A stretch of DNA of 64,000 nucleotides from Nakaseomyces glabratus (Eukaryota; Ascomycota; Saccharomycetes; Saccharomycetales; Saccharomycetaceae): positions 186,001 through 250,000 of the forward strand of contig NC_088955.1 of assembly GCF_010111755.1 (NCBI RefSeq). Reading direction: 5' to 3'. Every line of letters starts with the position of its first letter. Within the stretch, counting starts at the first letter, position 1. Shown here piece after piece: positions 19,587 to 28,912 of the stretch. A model generated the notes under the pieces. It had not been told where the DNA came from and made no database searches. It saw only the letters and a list, made by a program, of their open reading frames with translations. Made by a program: the position numbers and the translations under genes.

Positions 19587-21113
19587 ATGAGAATTGACAG
19601 AGCATTGACCACTGCTGCTGCTGCAGGTTACTTGAGATTGCCATTCACTAAGATCACGGATAACTCTCTGGCTAAGAGGGCTGACGATGACTACTTGAAT
19701 GTGCAACTTGACAACGAACAAATCTTCTACGGTGTTGAAGTCAGCATTGGTAGTGACAAGCAGAACATGACTCTGCTTGTGGACACTGGTTCTTCTGACT
19801 TCTGGGTCCTTGGTGCTCAGAACCCTTACTGTAAGTCAAACAGAGGTAAGAAGCCAAAGAAGAAAGATCAGCCATCCAGTGTTGACCCCGGCAGGAACGG
19901 TTACCCAACTAAGGCGGAGGCTATCCCATACGCTGAGCGTACCTTCGATTGTAGTGACTTCAAAACATTTAACTCTTCTTCATCTAATACATTCAAGTCT
20001 AACGATACTGACTTCTTCATCACTTATGGTGACGGTTCATATGTTGAAGGTACCTGGGGTACTGACCAGGTGGCATTGGCAGGACAGACTTTGGAGAATG
20101 TCACTTTTGCTGTCGCAGAGTTGACTAACAACAGTTACGGTCTGTTGGGTATCGGTCTACCTGAATTAGAATCCAGCATCACTATCGATACTGCTCAATT
20201 GACAAACACTTCAAGTGTTAAGAAGAACCCATACATGAATTTCCCAGAATCTCTAAAACTAAACAAGTTGATTAACAAAGTAGTATATTCTATCTACTTG
20301 AACAGAACCAATGACAAGTTTGGCTCGATCCTATTCGGTGCCGTTGACCACAACCGTTACGATGGTAACTTAACTACCGTTCCATTGGTCTTCAGCAACA
20401 GAGACTTCGGTACACCAAGACCTAACGAATTGATGGTCACTTTGAATGGAATGTCCTTTGAAGCCACCGATGGTAATGTGACTCAGATTTTGAACGCAAC
20501 TTCGAAGTTCCCAGCTTTGCTGGATACTGGTAGCACTGACACTCACTTGCCAGTTGATGTATACAACGCCTTGGCTGAAAGCACTAATGGTACTTACGAT
20601 CAAACTCAGAACAAGATCCGTATTCCAAAGTGTCTATCCAAGAAGGACAAAACTATCCTAAACTTCTCTCTGGGAGGTGTTAACATTGGTGTCCCATACA
20701 AGGAAATGGTCAAGAAGATTAAGGGTAAGTGCTACATAAATGTTGCTCCAACTGGCTCAGACTTTGCCATCTTGGGTGATGATGTCATTAGATATGCTTA
20801 CATGGTCTTTGATTTGGAAGATCGTGAAATTTCTTTGGCTCAAGCATCTTTCAATGACACTTTGCCAGAAGACATCGAAGTTGTCGTCAGCACCATCCCA
20901 GGTGCCACTAGAGCCTCAGCTTATTCTGAAACATACTCCCCAACTTTTGCTGTCCCAAGCGCCTCTTCAAGCGGTAACACCTCCTCAAACGGCAGCACAA
21001 ACTTAACCAGGAGATTTGAAAGGAGGGACATTCCATTGGAAAACAAAGGTGTCCCAACTTCTCTAAAGGGCTCTGTCGCAGCTATCCTGTTGCTGGTCTT
21101 GTGGATTGCATGA
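19587..21113 (+). CDS. YPS11: Divergent yapsin with weak signal peptide
   Basis: 508 residues from ATG 19587; an in-frame TGA upstream (19545-19547) excludes a longer N-terminus. It is the most divergent of the eight. The N-terminus MRIDRALTTAAAAG is a poor signal peptide, with only an Ala/Thr-rich core before YLRLPF. The pro-segment still ends LAKR. The GTPPQ motif shared by the others is replaced by GSDKQ before the first catalytic site DTGSS (Asp66). The second is DTGST at Asp313; the flap is YGDGSY, close to the pepsin norm. C-terminal Ser/Asn-rich stalk, RRFERRD dibasic region and a hydrophobic tail are present. It runs rightward and closes the array before TRM13. Confidence 0.88.
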   Translation: MRIDRALTTAAAAGYLRLPFTKITDNSLAKRADDDYLNVQLDNEQIFYGVEVSIGSDKQNMTLLVDTGSSDFWVLGAQNPYCKSNRGKKPKKKDQPSSVDPGRNGYPTKAEAIPYAERTFDCSDFKTFNSSSSNTFKSNDTDFFITYGDGSYVEGTWGTDQVALAGQTLENVTFAVAELTNNSYGLLGIGLPELESSITIDTAQLTNTSSVKKNPYMNFPESLKLNKLINKVVYSIYLNRTNDKFGSILFGAVDHNRYDGNLTTVPLVFSNRDFGTPRPNELMVTLNGMSFEATDGNVTQILNATSKFPALLDTGSTDTHLPVDVYNALAESTNGTYDQTQNKIRIPKCLSKKDKTILNFSLGGVNIGVPYKEMVKKIKGKCYINVAPTGSDFAILGDDVIRYAYMVFDLEDREISLAQASFNDTLPEDIEVVVSTIPGATRASAYSETYSPTFAVPSASSSGNTSSNGSTNLTRRFERRDIPLENKGVPTSLKGSVAAILLLVLWIA

Positions 21114-21774
21114 ATTTCTCATGTGGTGTTTCCAATACCATGAACTCTGCTTATAATTTTTTTTGTTCATTCAACATGATCTTTACGCCCATCAGCTAGA
21201 CATTTATGTCCCTTTCTGCGTATTGACGTTTAATTTTGCTCGTTTCTCTAATTGCTACTTGAGTATTTAGTTTAAAGACTGCACTCCCTGGGTAGCATAT
21301 TCAGTACTACTCAATCAAAATGATAACCTTAGCATTTTATTTAATACAAGCAGTTTCCTAGTTATGAATATTTTTTATAGTTTTTGCCATCTAATGTTAC
21401 ACCAATATTATTTAAAACATAAATTATTTTATCTCACTCGAGTATAAGGCCACAATAATTTGACTAGACATTTATTCAGATAGTCGTAGTTATTTTAGTA
21501 GACCTCAAAATCAATGGTCTCAATCGTAATGGCCAATACACAGATAGAAAAGGCTATACTTCAAGGAAATAACTGCCAGTTTATTCATAACAACAGTATC
21601 ACATGACATAAGTGCCAAAAAAATTGCAAAAAAATCGATGAGCTCATCGCATAGAGAATGACGGAAGTATATTAACAATTGTCATAGCTATTACTTTATA
21701 TCTGTCTGATCTGGTTATTGATAACGTTGTAAAGGACTATAATAAATTGGAAAGAATCATAGAAGTGTGTCAAG
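21114..21774. promoter_or_regulatory. Spacer between YPS11 and TRM13
   Basis: 661 bp holding the YPS11 3' UTR and the TRM13 promoter. The latter has a palindromic double PAC element at 21636-21650. No other gene is seen. Confidence 0.6.
21636..21650 (+). promoter_or_regulatory. Palindromic double PAC element upstream of TRM13
   Basis: CGATGAGCTCATCGC contains PAC (GCGATGAG type) on both strands sharing a central GAGCTC. It lies 125 bp upstream of the TRM13 ATG. PAC is the Dot6/Tod6 site of ribosome-biogenesis genes and fits a tRNA-modification gene. Confidence 0.65.
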
Positions 21775-23064
21775 ATGGCTACCGATAATACAATTTTGCG
21801 GTGCGAGTACATAATCCCACAAAAGAAAAGAAGATGTGGCATGTCCCGAGCAGCCAATACTAACTACTGTGTTGAGCATTCTCAAGGTAATGCTGAAGTG
21901 AAGGACGATAAAGAGAGAGTTAGGGTACCCTGTCCTCTGGATCCGAGTCACACTGTTTGGAAGCATAATTTAAAAAAACATGTAAGGATATGTAACAAGG
22001 CGAAGATCACACAGGCCACTGCTGCTCAGCCATATTTTATTAAAGATTTGAACAGAGGTCCTGCTGAACTGGTAGAAAATGAATTGAATAATGCTAACTT
22101 AATCGAAAGTGTACAATTGCTGCTGGAAGCATTAAATGAGTATGAAGAGCCCCAAGAACAAATCAAGAAGAATGAGTTTATGGAGAGTAATAGGCTTATA
22201 GAATTGTCCAATACAATTAAGAAACATGCCAAACAGCAATCGTCATTGATACAGAACTTGTTTGATGTTGAATTAATACCTTCTGGTAAGATTATGGAGT
22301 TTGGTTGCGGAAGAGCAGAATTTTCAAGGTACATTAATCAAACAATAATCAATAATGATCCTTACCAACTACAAGATGATTTGCCAAAATATGTGTTAAT
22401 TGATAGAGGATCTAACAGAATGAAATTTGATAAGAAGTTTCAAGATGATTTGATGGCTTTAAGTAAAAACCCTGAGAAAGTCAAGCAAAGGATTGCGATT
22501 GATAGATTAAAACTCGATATTAAAGATCTGAAACTATCTACGGTTATAGAAGAACATGATGGCTGTCTTGCCATTTCCAAACATTTGTGTGGTGTTGCAA
22601 CTGATTTAACATTGAGATGTCTACAAAATTGCATTGAGGAAACCAACGGAAAGTTTAAATTACAAGGTATTTGTATTGCCATGTGTTGCAGACATGTGTG
22701 TAATGCCAGAGATTACATAAACCCCGACTATATCAAATCGTTCTTGGAATCTAAGCATTCTCAGATCAACTACAAAACATTTTTTGGTCACCTGTCTAAA
22801 ATGTGTTCCTGGGCCACAAGCGGTCGAAGACCAGGCATGAATGATGATGATATTGTCCAGATAGAAGGGGATAATCAAGAACAATTGTCTATCTCACTAT
22901 TGCAGAGAGAGAAAATTGGTCTATTTGCTAGATATTTGATAGATAACGGTAGATTGGAATGGGTGAAGCAGAATTTGATGAATAACAAGATGAAGAATGC
23001 CAAAATTATTAAGTATATTGAGCCAGACGTATCTCGGGAGAATAATGCTTTACTTGTTTACTAG
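21775..23064 (+). CDS. TRM13: tRNA 2'-O-methyltransferase (position 4)
   Basis: Methylates the 2'-OH of nucleotide 4 in the acceptor stem of certain tRNAs. The 429-residue product opens with a Cys-rich CCCH-like finger (about residues 9-35) followed by a CHHC finger of the U11-48K type (CPLDPSHTVWKHNLKKHVRIC, first 20 residues from 54). The methyltransferase domain follows, with the SAM-binding GCGRAEFS near residue 180 and the family segment AISKHLCGVATDLTLRC. MCCRHVCNARDY matches the conserved late motif. ATG 21775 is preceded by the PAC palindrome. Gene order with TRM11 and HRP1 equals YOL125W-YOL124C-YOL123W. Confidence 0.95.
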   Translation: MATDNTILRCEYIIPQKKRRCGMSRAANTNYCVEHSQGNAEVKDDKERVRVPCPLDPSHTVWKHNLKKHVRICNKAKITQATAAQPYFIKDLNRGPAELVENELNNANLIESVQLLLEALNEYEEPQEQIKKNEFMESNRLIELSNTIKKHAKQQSSLIQNLFDVELIPSGKIMEFGCGRAEFSRYINQTIINNDPYQLQDDLPKYVLIDRGSNRMKFDKKFQDDLMALSKNPEKVKQRIAIDRLKLDIKDLKLSTVIEEHDGCLAISKHLCGVATDLTLRCLQNCIEETNGKFKLQGICIAMCCRHVCNARDYINPDYIKSFLESKHSQINYKTFFGHLSKMCSWATSGRRPGMNDDDIVQIEGDNQEQLSISLLQREKIGLFARYLIDNGRLEWVKQNLMNNKMKNAKIIKYIEPDVSRENNALLVY

Positions 23065-23143
23065 TCACAATAATAATTAAATCATGAATTATGCAAATTG
23101 GATGATATATAAATGCTAAAGATATGTAGATCAACTGTGAATA

Positions 23144-24445
23144 CTAAACTGGGCGGAAGTTCTTAAAATACCTTTCTCTAAAGTTATGTTGTGATCTTTT
23201 GATACCACCATTATCAACACCATGATACTCGGGTCCACGGTTAATGTACACTAATAGTCTTCTTGACCATTTATTAAAGTCTTGAACAAGATTATATTTC
23301 AATTCCAAGTTTTCATGCAATGGGATAATGGTCTCTATGTTTTCATCATTAGCGGTAGGCATCCAGAATGCAAGTCTTCCTCCAATTGGTAATCTTTCAG
23401 CGGAGTATTGTAGTAGATCATCTAACAAAGAATCAAGGGCGTAAGGCTTCTTACTTGGTATGTAATCCTTTCGCAGGTATGCTTTAACACCATCTATCTC
23501 CACATTTTCCTTACCAGCAAATCTTTCTGGATCTCTAGCACCCAAAACTTTAATACTCTCTCTGATACCATATGGTGGATCGCAAACTATTGTATCTATC
23601 TTCAAACTTTTCCTGAAAGCATTGTGAGTGAAGTCCATAGTGAGAACATCTAAGAACTTATCGGCTTCGTTATATTTCTTGAAGTTTGCTGATATATTTT
23701 GAGCGGCCCCATGACCTCTGATCATTCTACCGTCTATATCAGAGCCAACTACGAGTGCACCGTAGTGTCCCCCTGCAGTAAGAAATGATCCTGTTCCAGC
23801 AAAAGGATCATACATTATCGTTCCTGGTTTAACTTGAGCGATATTACAACTTACCAAAGATAGCTCGGCTTCAAAACTAGTTGTGCCTTTATATGGCCTC
23901 TTTTTCAAGTCATATTTCTCCATTGCAGCTCTATCACTGTAATGTATCAATCTTCCAAATCTTATTTTGATCGGAACTGTAGATGAAACGTTGTCAGATA
24001 TAGGTACATATTCTTCCAGCACCGTATAGACCTGCTGCGGCTTCTTCATGTTGATCTTACCTTTAAACTCTAGGTACCCAAAACTCTCAATCTGAGATAC
24101 TCTATTAGCCTTGCTATTACCACGGTAACACTCAAATTCGAACTTAAATGTATCATTTTGGTACCGTTGTTTCAACTCATTAAAATGATCGCCATTTTGT
24201 ATACTATTGTGTAACTCGTCGTAATCCTCTCCTTCACCCCAATACTCATAGATCCCACGAGCTAGAATACACCTCTCGATTAGTTTCCGAGCCTCATCTT
24301 CGTTGGCCAATTCCACTATCAGATAGGGACTATCCTCCCGATGATGGCTCAAATCAACCGATATACCATGTAAATCTGCAACAGATTCGAGCTCAGCCAG
24401 CCTGAAATTTGTGTGACTCTGCACTAGGTACAAAAGATACTTCAT
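23144..24445 (-). CDS. TRM11: tRNA guanine-10-N2 methyltransferase catalytic subunit
   Basis: Forms m2G10 in tRNA together with Trm112. Start set at ATG 24445, giving MKYLLYLVQSHTNFRLAELE and 433 residues, the same length as S. cerevisiae Trm11; the longer frame to 24490 begins with TTG. The N-terminal THUMP-like region is followed by the Rossmann methyltransferase domain with DPFAGTGSFL (SAM loop) and the catalytic DPPYG motif characteristic of N2-guanine methyltransferases. It is convergent with TRM13, with 79 bp between stops, and shares a PAC/RRPE promoter with divergent HRP1. Confidence 0.96.
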   Translation of the reverse strand: MKYLLYLVQSHTNFRLAELESVADLHGISVDLSHHREDSPYLIVELANEDEARKLIERCILARGIYEYWGEGEDYDELHNSIQNGDHFNELKQRYQNDTFKFEFECYRGNSKANRVSQIESFGYLEFKGKINMKKPQQVYTVLEEYVPISDNVSSTVPIKIRFGRLIHYSDRAAMEKYDLKKRPYKGTTSFEAELSLVSCNIAQVKPGTIMYDPFAGTGSFLTAGGHYGALVVGSDIDGRMIRGHGAAQNISANFKKYNEADKFLDVLTMDFTHNAFRKSLKIDTIVCDPPYGIRESIKVLGARDPERFAGKENVEIDGVKAYLRKDYIPSKKPYALDSLLDDLLQYSAERLPIGGRLAFWMPTANDENIETIIPLHENLELKYNLVQDFNKWSRRLLVYINRGPEYHGVDNGGIKRSQHNFRERYFKNFRPV

Positions 24446-24771
24446 TGTCAATTCGTGCCTGGTTGTTAATGTTGCAGAAAACTTACTCAATTCGCCATCA
24501 TGAATTTGTTAATATCGACTTTATTCGATGGTTATTATGGTAGCTCATCGCATTTTTCTGAAATTTTTCACAAATTTTTCTGAATTTTTTCAAAACAAGC
24601 GACGGAGGGGGGAAGAGCACAATAGCATAACCTTCAAGCTGTTCTTGTACTTTGATGCTGCTCTGGGTATGGGTCATTGGCTGCTATAACTTCTATATAT
24701 TTGCTTGAAAGTGTTGTGGACTGACTCTGGAGCTAGGAAAAGTATCAACCAGGTGGAAAAACGACGTTACA
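24446..24771. promoter_or_regulatory. Divergent TRM11/HRP1 promoter with PAC and RRPE
   Basis: GCTCATCGC (PAC) at 24543-24551 is followed by several RRPE-like TGAAATTTTTC / TGAATTTTTTC runs between 24559 and 24592. The pair lies about 100-150 bp from the TRM11 ATG and 180-230 bp from the HRP1 ATG. PAC+RRPE is the classical ribosome-biogenesis promoter module. Confidence 0.7.
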
Positions 24772-26130
24772 ATGAGTTCAGACGAGGAAGATTTTAATGA
24801 TATCTATGATACCAAGGATGAGAGCAAAGTTGATGCTAAGGATGATGTGAAAGCGGAGGAGAAGGTTCCTGAGGCTGCCACAAGTGCGCTTGATCAGCTG
24901 GCGGCATTACAAGCCAGTTCTGCTAACCCTGACAGCAATAAAGACGATGCTGCTAAGATGCCATGGGAGACATTGCAAAATACTCTCAACCAATTACAGA
25001 CTGTGACTAAAGAAGAGTCACCAGATAAGAGTAAAGAGGAAAAGAGTAGTAATGCTAGTGTAGATAGTGGCACCAATGTACAGAGCGGCAATACTGGCGA
25101 TAGGACAGTCAAAGCTGACCTGTCAAAGGACAGTTGTAAAATGTTTATTGGTGGTTTGAACTGGGAAACAACAGAGGATGGTCTGCGCGATTATTTTAGT
25201 AAATATGGTAAAGTTGAAGAATTGAAGATTATGAAAGATCCAGCCACTGGTAGATCTCGTGGTTTTGGTTTCTTGACTTTTGAATCCGCATCTTCTGTGG
25301 ATGAAGTTGTAAAGACCCAACATATTTTGGATGGTAAAGTTATCGATCCTAAAAGAGCCATTCCAAGAGAAGAACAAGATAAGACTGGTAAGATTTTTGT
25401 AGGTGGTATCGGTCCAGATGTGAGACCTAAAGAATTCGAAGAATTTTTCGCACAATGGGGTACTATCATTGATGCGCAGCTGATGTTGGATAAAGATACT
25501 GGTAGATCTAGAGGATTTGGATTCATTACATATGATACACCAGATGCTGTAGATAAGGTCTGTCAGAATAAATTCATCGACTTTAAAGGAAGAAAAATAG
25601 AAATCAAAAGGGCCGCTCCAAGACATCTTCAAAAAACTGGTGGTGCGCGCCAACCAGCACAACAAAGCTCTAATTCACAATATGGCATGGGCACAGGAAG
25701 TAATAGCAGTGGTCAATATCCAGGTTACGGCTTCCAGGATCCTATGATGTTTTCGAACCCAATGATGAGTGGTTACAACCCTATGTTTGCTAATAACAAC
25801 CCTCAGATGCAAGAGTACTTCCAAAAAATGCAAGACTACTATAAACAGGTTCAACAACAAGGTGGTATGGATTACAACCAGATGTATCAACAACAGATGC
25901 AGCAAATGGCTATGATGATGCCTGGTTTCAACCCTTCCACTATGGGTCAGCAATCGCAAGGTAGCCCTGATGCCAACTCAACTAAGAGCCAAAGTAACGA
26001 AGCTTCGACACCAACACCAGATGATCAAGATAGAGGTAACAAAGATTCTTCAAGAAGATCCGGTGGTCCAGGTGGTTTCCGCGGTCGTCCAAATGATAGC
26101 AGAAGAGGTTATCATCCATACAATAGGTAG
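24772..26130 (+). CDS. HRP1: Nuclear polyadenylated-RNA-binding protein (CF IB)
   Basis: hnRNP-like subunit of cleavage factor I that binds the efficiency element in mRNA 3' ends and shuttles to the cytoplasm. The 452-residue protein has an acidic N-terminus, two RRMs (about 123-200 and 207-285) with RNP1 RGFGFLTF and RGFGFITY and RNP2 MFIGGL and IFVGGI, then a Gln/Asn/Met-rich low-complexity region (about 295-400) and a C-terminal RS/RGG-like basic tail. Start ATG 24772 is preceded by the PAC/RRPE module shared with TRM11. The low-complexity region is typical of the family and may drive condensation. Confidence 0.95.
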   Translation: MSSDEEDFNDIYDTKDESKVDAKDDVKAEEKVPEAATSALDQLAALQASSANPDSNKDDAAKMPWETLQNTLNQLQTVTKEESPDKSKEEKSSNASVDSGTNVQSGNTGDRTVKADLSKDSCKMFIGGLNWETTEDGLRDYFSKYGKVEELKIMKDPATGRSRGFGFLTFESASSVDEVVKTQHILDGKVIDPKRAIPREEQDKTGKIFVGGIGPDVRPKEFEEFFAQWGTIIDAQLMLDKDTGRSRGFGFITYDTPDAVDKVCQNKFIDFKGRKIEIKRAAPRHLQKTGGARQPAQQSSNSQYGMGTGSNSSGQYPGYGFQDPMMFSNPMMSGYNPMFANNNPQMQEYFQKMQDYYKQVQQQGGMDYNQMYQQQMQQMAMMMPGFNPSTMGQQSQGSPDANSTKSQSNEASTPTPDDQDRGNKDSSRRSGGPGGFRGRPNDSRRGYHPYNR

Positions 26131-26647
26131 TATTTCGGTTTAGGGGATATATCACGTCTTTTCTATATATTTTCCGGAGGAACGATCATGCAGTCACTTT
26201 CTTTTATTTCATCTATTTGGATTTCGCTATTCCTACGGTGAGTGAATTCTAATTTATGAGTTCACTTATTTGACCTATTGAGAGCTAGTGCAAGAGTCTT
26301 ATATGACTAGCAACTCCTTCTTAATATGTAGTTGATACAAAATCTTTACGATATTTTTCAGAAAATACACTTTGATTCATGAATGATATCAAATTTTTAC
26401 AAAGTAGTGTCGAAATTTGATTCCACTATCATTTATTATTCCTATAGTATACAGTGTCTTACATTATTTGTTTTATATATCCTCATCTGTATAACTTTGT
26501 AATATTTTTAAAATAATTTACTGCTATTAAAGTTAAATTAAGCAGTGTATATACAGAGATATGTGCAAGTCAGCTTTACTTTTGTATTTTTCTAGCTATT
26601 AACTATAGTTTTAAGTTAGGAGAATTATAATGAACTTAAAAAGTGAT
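26131..26647. other. Convergent 3' spacer HRP1/SMF1
   Basis: About 500 bp of AT-rich DNA between the stop codons of convergent genes, holding both 3' UTRs. No gene or structured element is seen. Confidence 0.6.
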
Positions 26648-28288
26648 TTAGGATATTTCTCCATGTGTAATACCCAGCTGAACAATGGCATAAATATTTA
26701 AGGCAGACAAGAATACCCAAACTACAAATGCAATTATGGAGACAACCCAATTATTTGCCATACTGACAGTCTTTCTGGTCTGGCCATTCTCCAGTTGCAT
26801 GTCATCATTGTCAGAAGGATCCTCTTCCGCATCTTTCACAGTAATCTCAGTCTCCATAATCTTCTTATTACAGGTGAAGTAGATTAATGGCGCAACTAAG
26901 AAGGGTAAAACAATAGACAGTACAACTTGAGATGCGTTCAAGGCTTTGGAAAGAGCCTCCTTACCAATAGAAATAGAAATAGCTAAGCACGGAATCAAGG
27001 ATATGGCTCTGGTGACTAGCCGTCTTTGCCATGGCTTTAATTTCCAATGGATATGTCCCTCACAAACGATTTGGCCGGCCATGGTACAGACGATACCAGC
27101 GGATTGACCACTCAGTAGCAAAGCTAGCATGAAAATAGTGCCTGCAATAGGAGCTAAGGTTTTCGATAATAGGTCATGGATGGTGTATAAATCAGCATCT
27201 GCTGCATCAGGATAACCATATAATGTTGAACCAGCAACAATTAGGATAGCACAATTAACAAATAGCGCTAGTGTAAATAGCGTCAGTCCTAGTTCTATCA
27301 TAGAAAACTTCATACAGTATTTAATGGCTGATCTGGTTGGTCTATAGTTCTGGTATCTTTCATCAACAGCTGTTTCTTTGTTTTTCTCATCTTCATCATC
27401 CTTCAGCATAGAATAGTTACCATGATTGACATCATATTCCAACAGTCTTGGTTGAACCAATGCAGATCCCAAGAACAATGAATGAGGCATCACAGTAGCA
27501 CCGAGAATAGAAATAGCTGTGTAGACACCATTATGTTCTAGCATTTGACGAGATGGCACGAAACCTCTGAACACCTTAGCAGCAGAAGTGCTTTTAGGGA
27601 TATAAGCGAGCTCTACTGCAAAACAGATGCAAACACCAACGACTAACAATGCCACAAATAATTCAAACATACGTACAACTTTCATGGAAGAAGCGCCCGG
27701 TCTATAAGTAGCCATAATTGCTAGCACATCTACCAATGTAATGCAAACACCGGCTGGGAGAGGAACTTTGATAAGAATGTTCAATGCGATGGCAGTACCA
27801 ATAACCTCAGCGACATCTGTAGCAATAATTGCACATTCAGCAAAGAAGTATACAGTCCAATTCGCCCATCTTGGCAAGTGTTTTCTACATGCCCTGCTCA
27901 AGTCCATACCAGTAACGGAACCCAATTTTATACACAAGCATTGCAAGAAGATAGCAATGAAGTTGGACAGTAGCACCACACATAACAATGAAAACTGGTT
28001 AGCTGCACCAGCTGATGTAGCAGTAGAGTAGTTACCAGGATCGATATATGCAACACTGACCAGCAGTCCTGGTCCGATGAATTTAATATATTTCTTGAAA
28101 GCAGCCTTTATGACATCCTTATTGCTCATAGGCTCCTCGCATGTTGACGGTGAGCTCTCAATAGTCTGTAAGTCAGTGACTTCGCTTATGGTCTTCACAC
28201 CAACCTTATCGGTATCGTTAGCTTCTGTACAAGTGGACTTCCGGGCCCGGCTGGCACCAACACCATTTTCAGCTCCAGAAGTGCTCAT
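26648..28288 (-). CDS. SMF1: Nramp divalent-metal transporter
   Basis: Proton-coupled importer of manganese and other divalent metals at the plasma membrane or endosomes. The 546-residue protein has a hydrophilic, Ser/Thr-rich N-terminus of about 60 residues and eleven to twelve membrane segments. The two metal-binding signatures of the family are present: DPGN at residues 83-86 and MPH in the ATVMPHSLFLGS segment. The hydrophilic loop with DDEDEKNKETAVDERYQNY before the seventh segment may serve Rsp5/Bsd2-type turnover (inferred). TATAAAAG at 28376-28383 (minus strand) and an Aft-type site at 28612-28619 lie upstream. SMF1 rather than SMF2 is chosen from position next to HRP1 (YOL122C). Confidence 0.92.
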   Translation of the reverse strand: MSTSGAENGVGASRARKSTCTEANDTDKVGVKTISEVTDLQTIESSPSTCEEPMSNKDVIKAAFKKYIKFIGPGLLVSVAYIDPGNYSTATSAGAANQFSLLCVVLLSNFIAIFLQCLCIKLGSVTGMDLSRACRKHLPRWANWTVYFFAECAIIATDVAEVIGTAIALNILIKVPLPAGVCITLVDVLAIMATYRPGASSMKVVRMFELFVALLVVGVCICFAVELAYIPKSTSAAKVFRGFVPSRQMLEHNGVYTAISILGATVMPHSLFLGSALVQPRLLEYDVNHGNYSMLKDDEDEKNKETAVDERYQNYRPTRSAIKYCMKFSMIELGLTLFTLALFVNCAILIVAGSTLYGYPDAADADLYTIHDLLSKTLAPIAGTIFMLALLLSGQSAGIVCTMAGQIVCEGHIHWKLKPWQRRLVTRAISLIPCLAISISIGKEALSKALNASQVVLSIVLPFLVAPLIYFTCNKKIMETEITVKDAEEDPSDNDDMQLENGQTRKTVSMANNWVVSIIAFVVWVFLSALNIYAIVQLGITHGEIS

Positions 28289-28912
28289 AGTTAGAATTCG
28301 TTAGCTATGTTTGTGAGTAGCTATGGGAGGTAGTCGCTGTAATTGTCATGCAAGTAATATCAAGAAGCTTTATACTTTTATATGCGTAAGTGCCTTCTCG
28401 GGGTAGCATTCTCGCCCACTGAGATGAGCTTATTTGTCGTGGGTTCTGAGCCATTTTAGAGAGCCACGAAAGGTTACCACCTCACGACAACCATGGGAAA
28501 CACGATAAGCAAGGGTAGGCTCAGGCTCGAACAACTAGCAAGAACTTATCTACGTACATTACTGTTGGGTCTCATGACAAGTTGGCTATCCATTGGTCCA
28601 CTTTGAATGAATGCACCCATATCATCACCTATTTATTTGGCACCCGAGAAAGCCTCCGAGTTTGTTGGATAACATTGCAGTTCCTTGAAGTGCATATTGA
28701 TGAGACACGACCTTCTTGTCCTTATTAGGTATAAGCCAGACTCAGACTTGTTACATATTATTTGTTCATAATAGCTATTTTTAAACAGTATGCGAGTTTA
28801 TTTTTATTATATTTTAAAAAATAGTTTGGGGTTGTGTAATATAGGAACTAAAGAATTATAAGATAAAAAAACAAAGGATTTTTTATGATTGTTAATATAG
28901 TTGACAAGTCTC
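28289..28912 (-). promoter_or_regulatory. SMF1 upstream spacer
   Basis: 624 bp that hold the SMF1 promoter and the RPS19A 3' UTR. TATAAAAG (minus strand) is at 28376-28383. TGCACCCA at 28612-28619 fits the Aft1/Aft2 consensus YRCACCCR, 324 bp upstream of the ATG. No other gene is seen. Confidence 0.5.

Noticed and set aside
24446..24490. Longer TRM11 N-terminus
   Set aside because: The added 15 codons start with TTG, and the ATG at 24445 gives exactly the yeast length.
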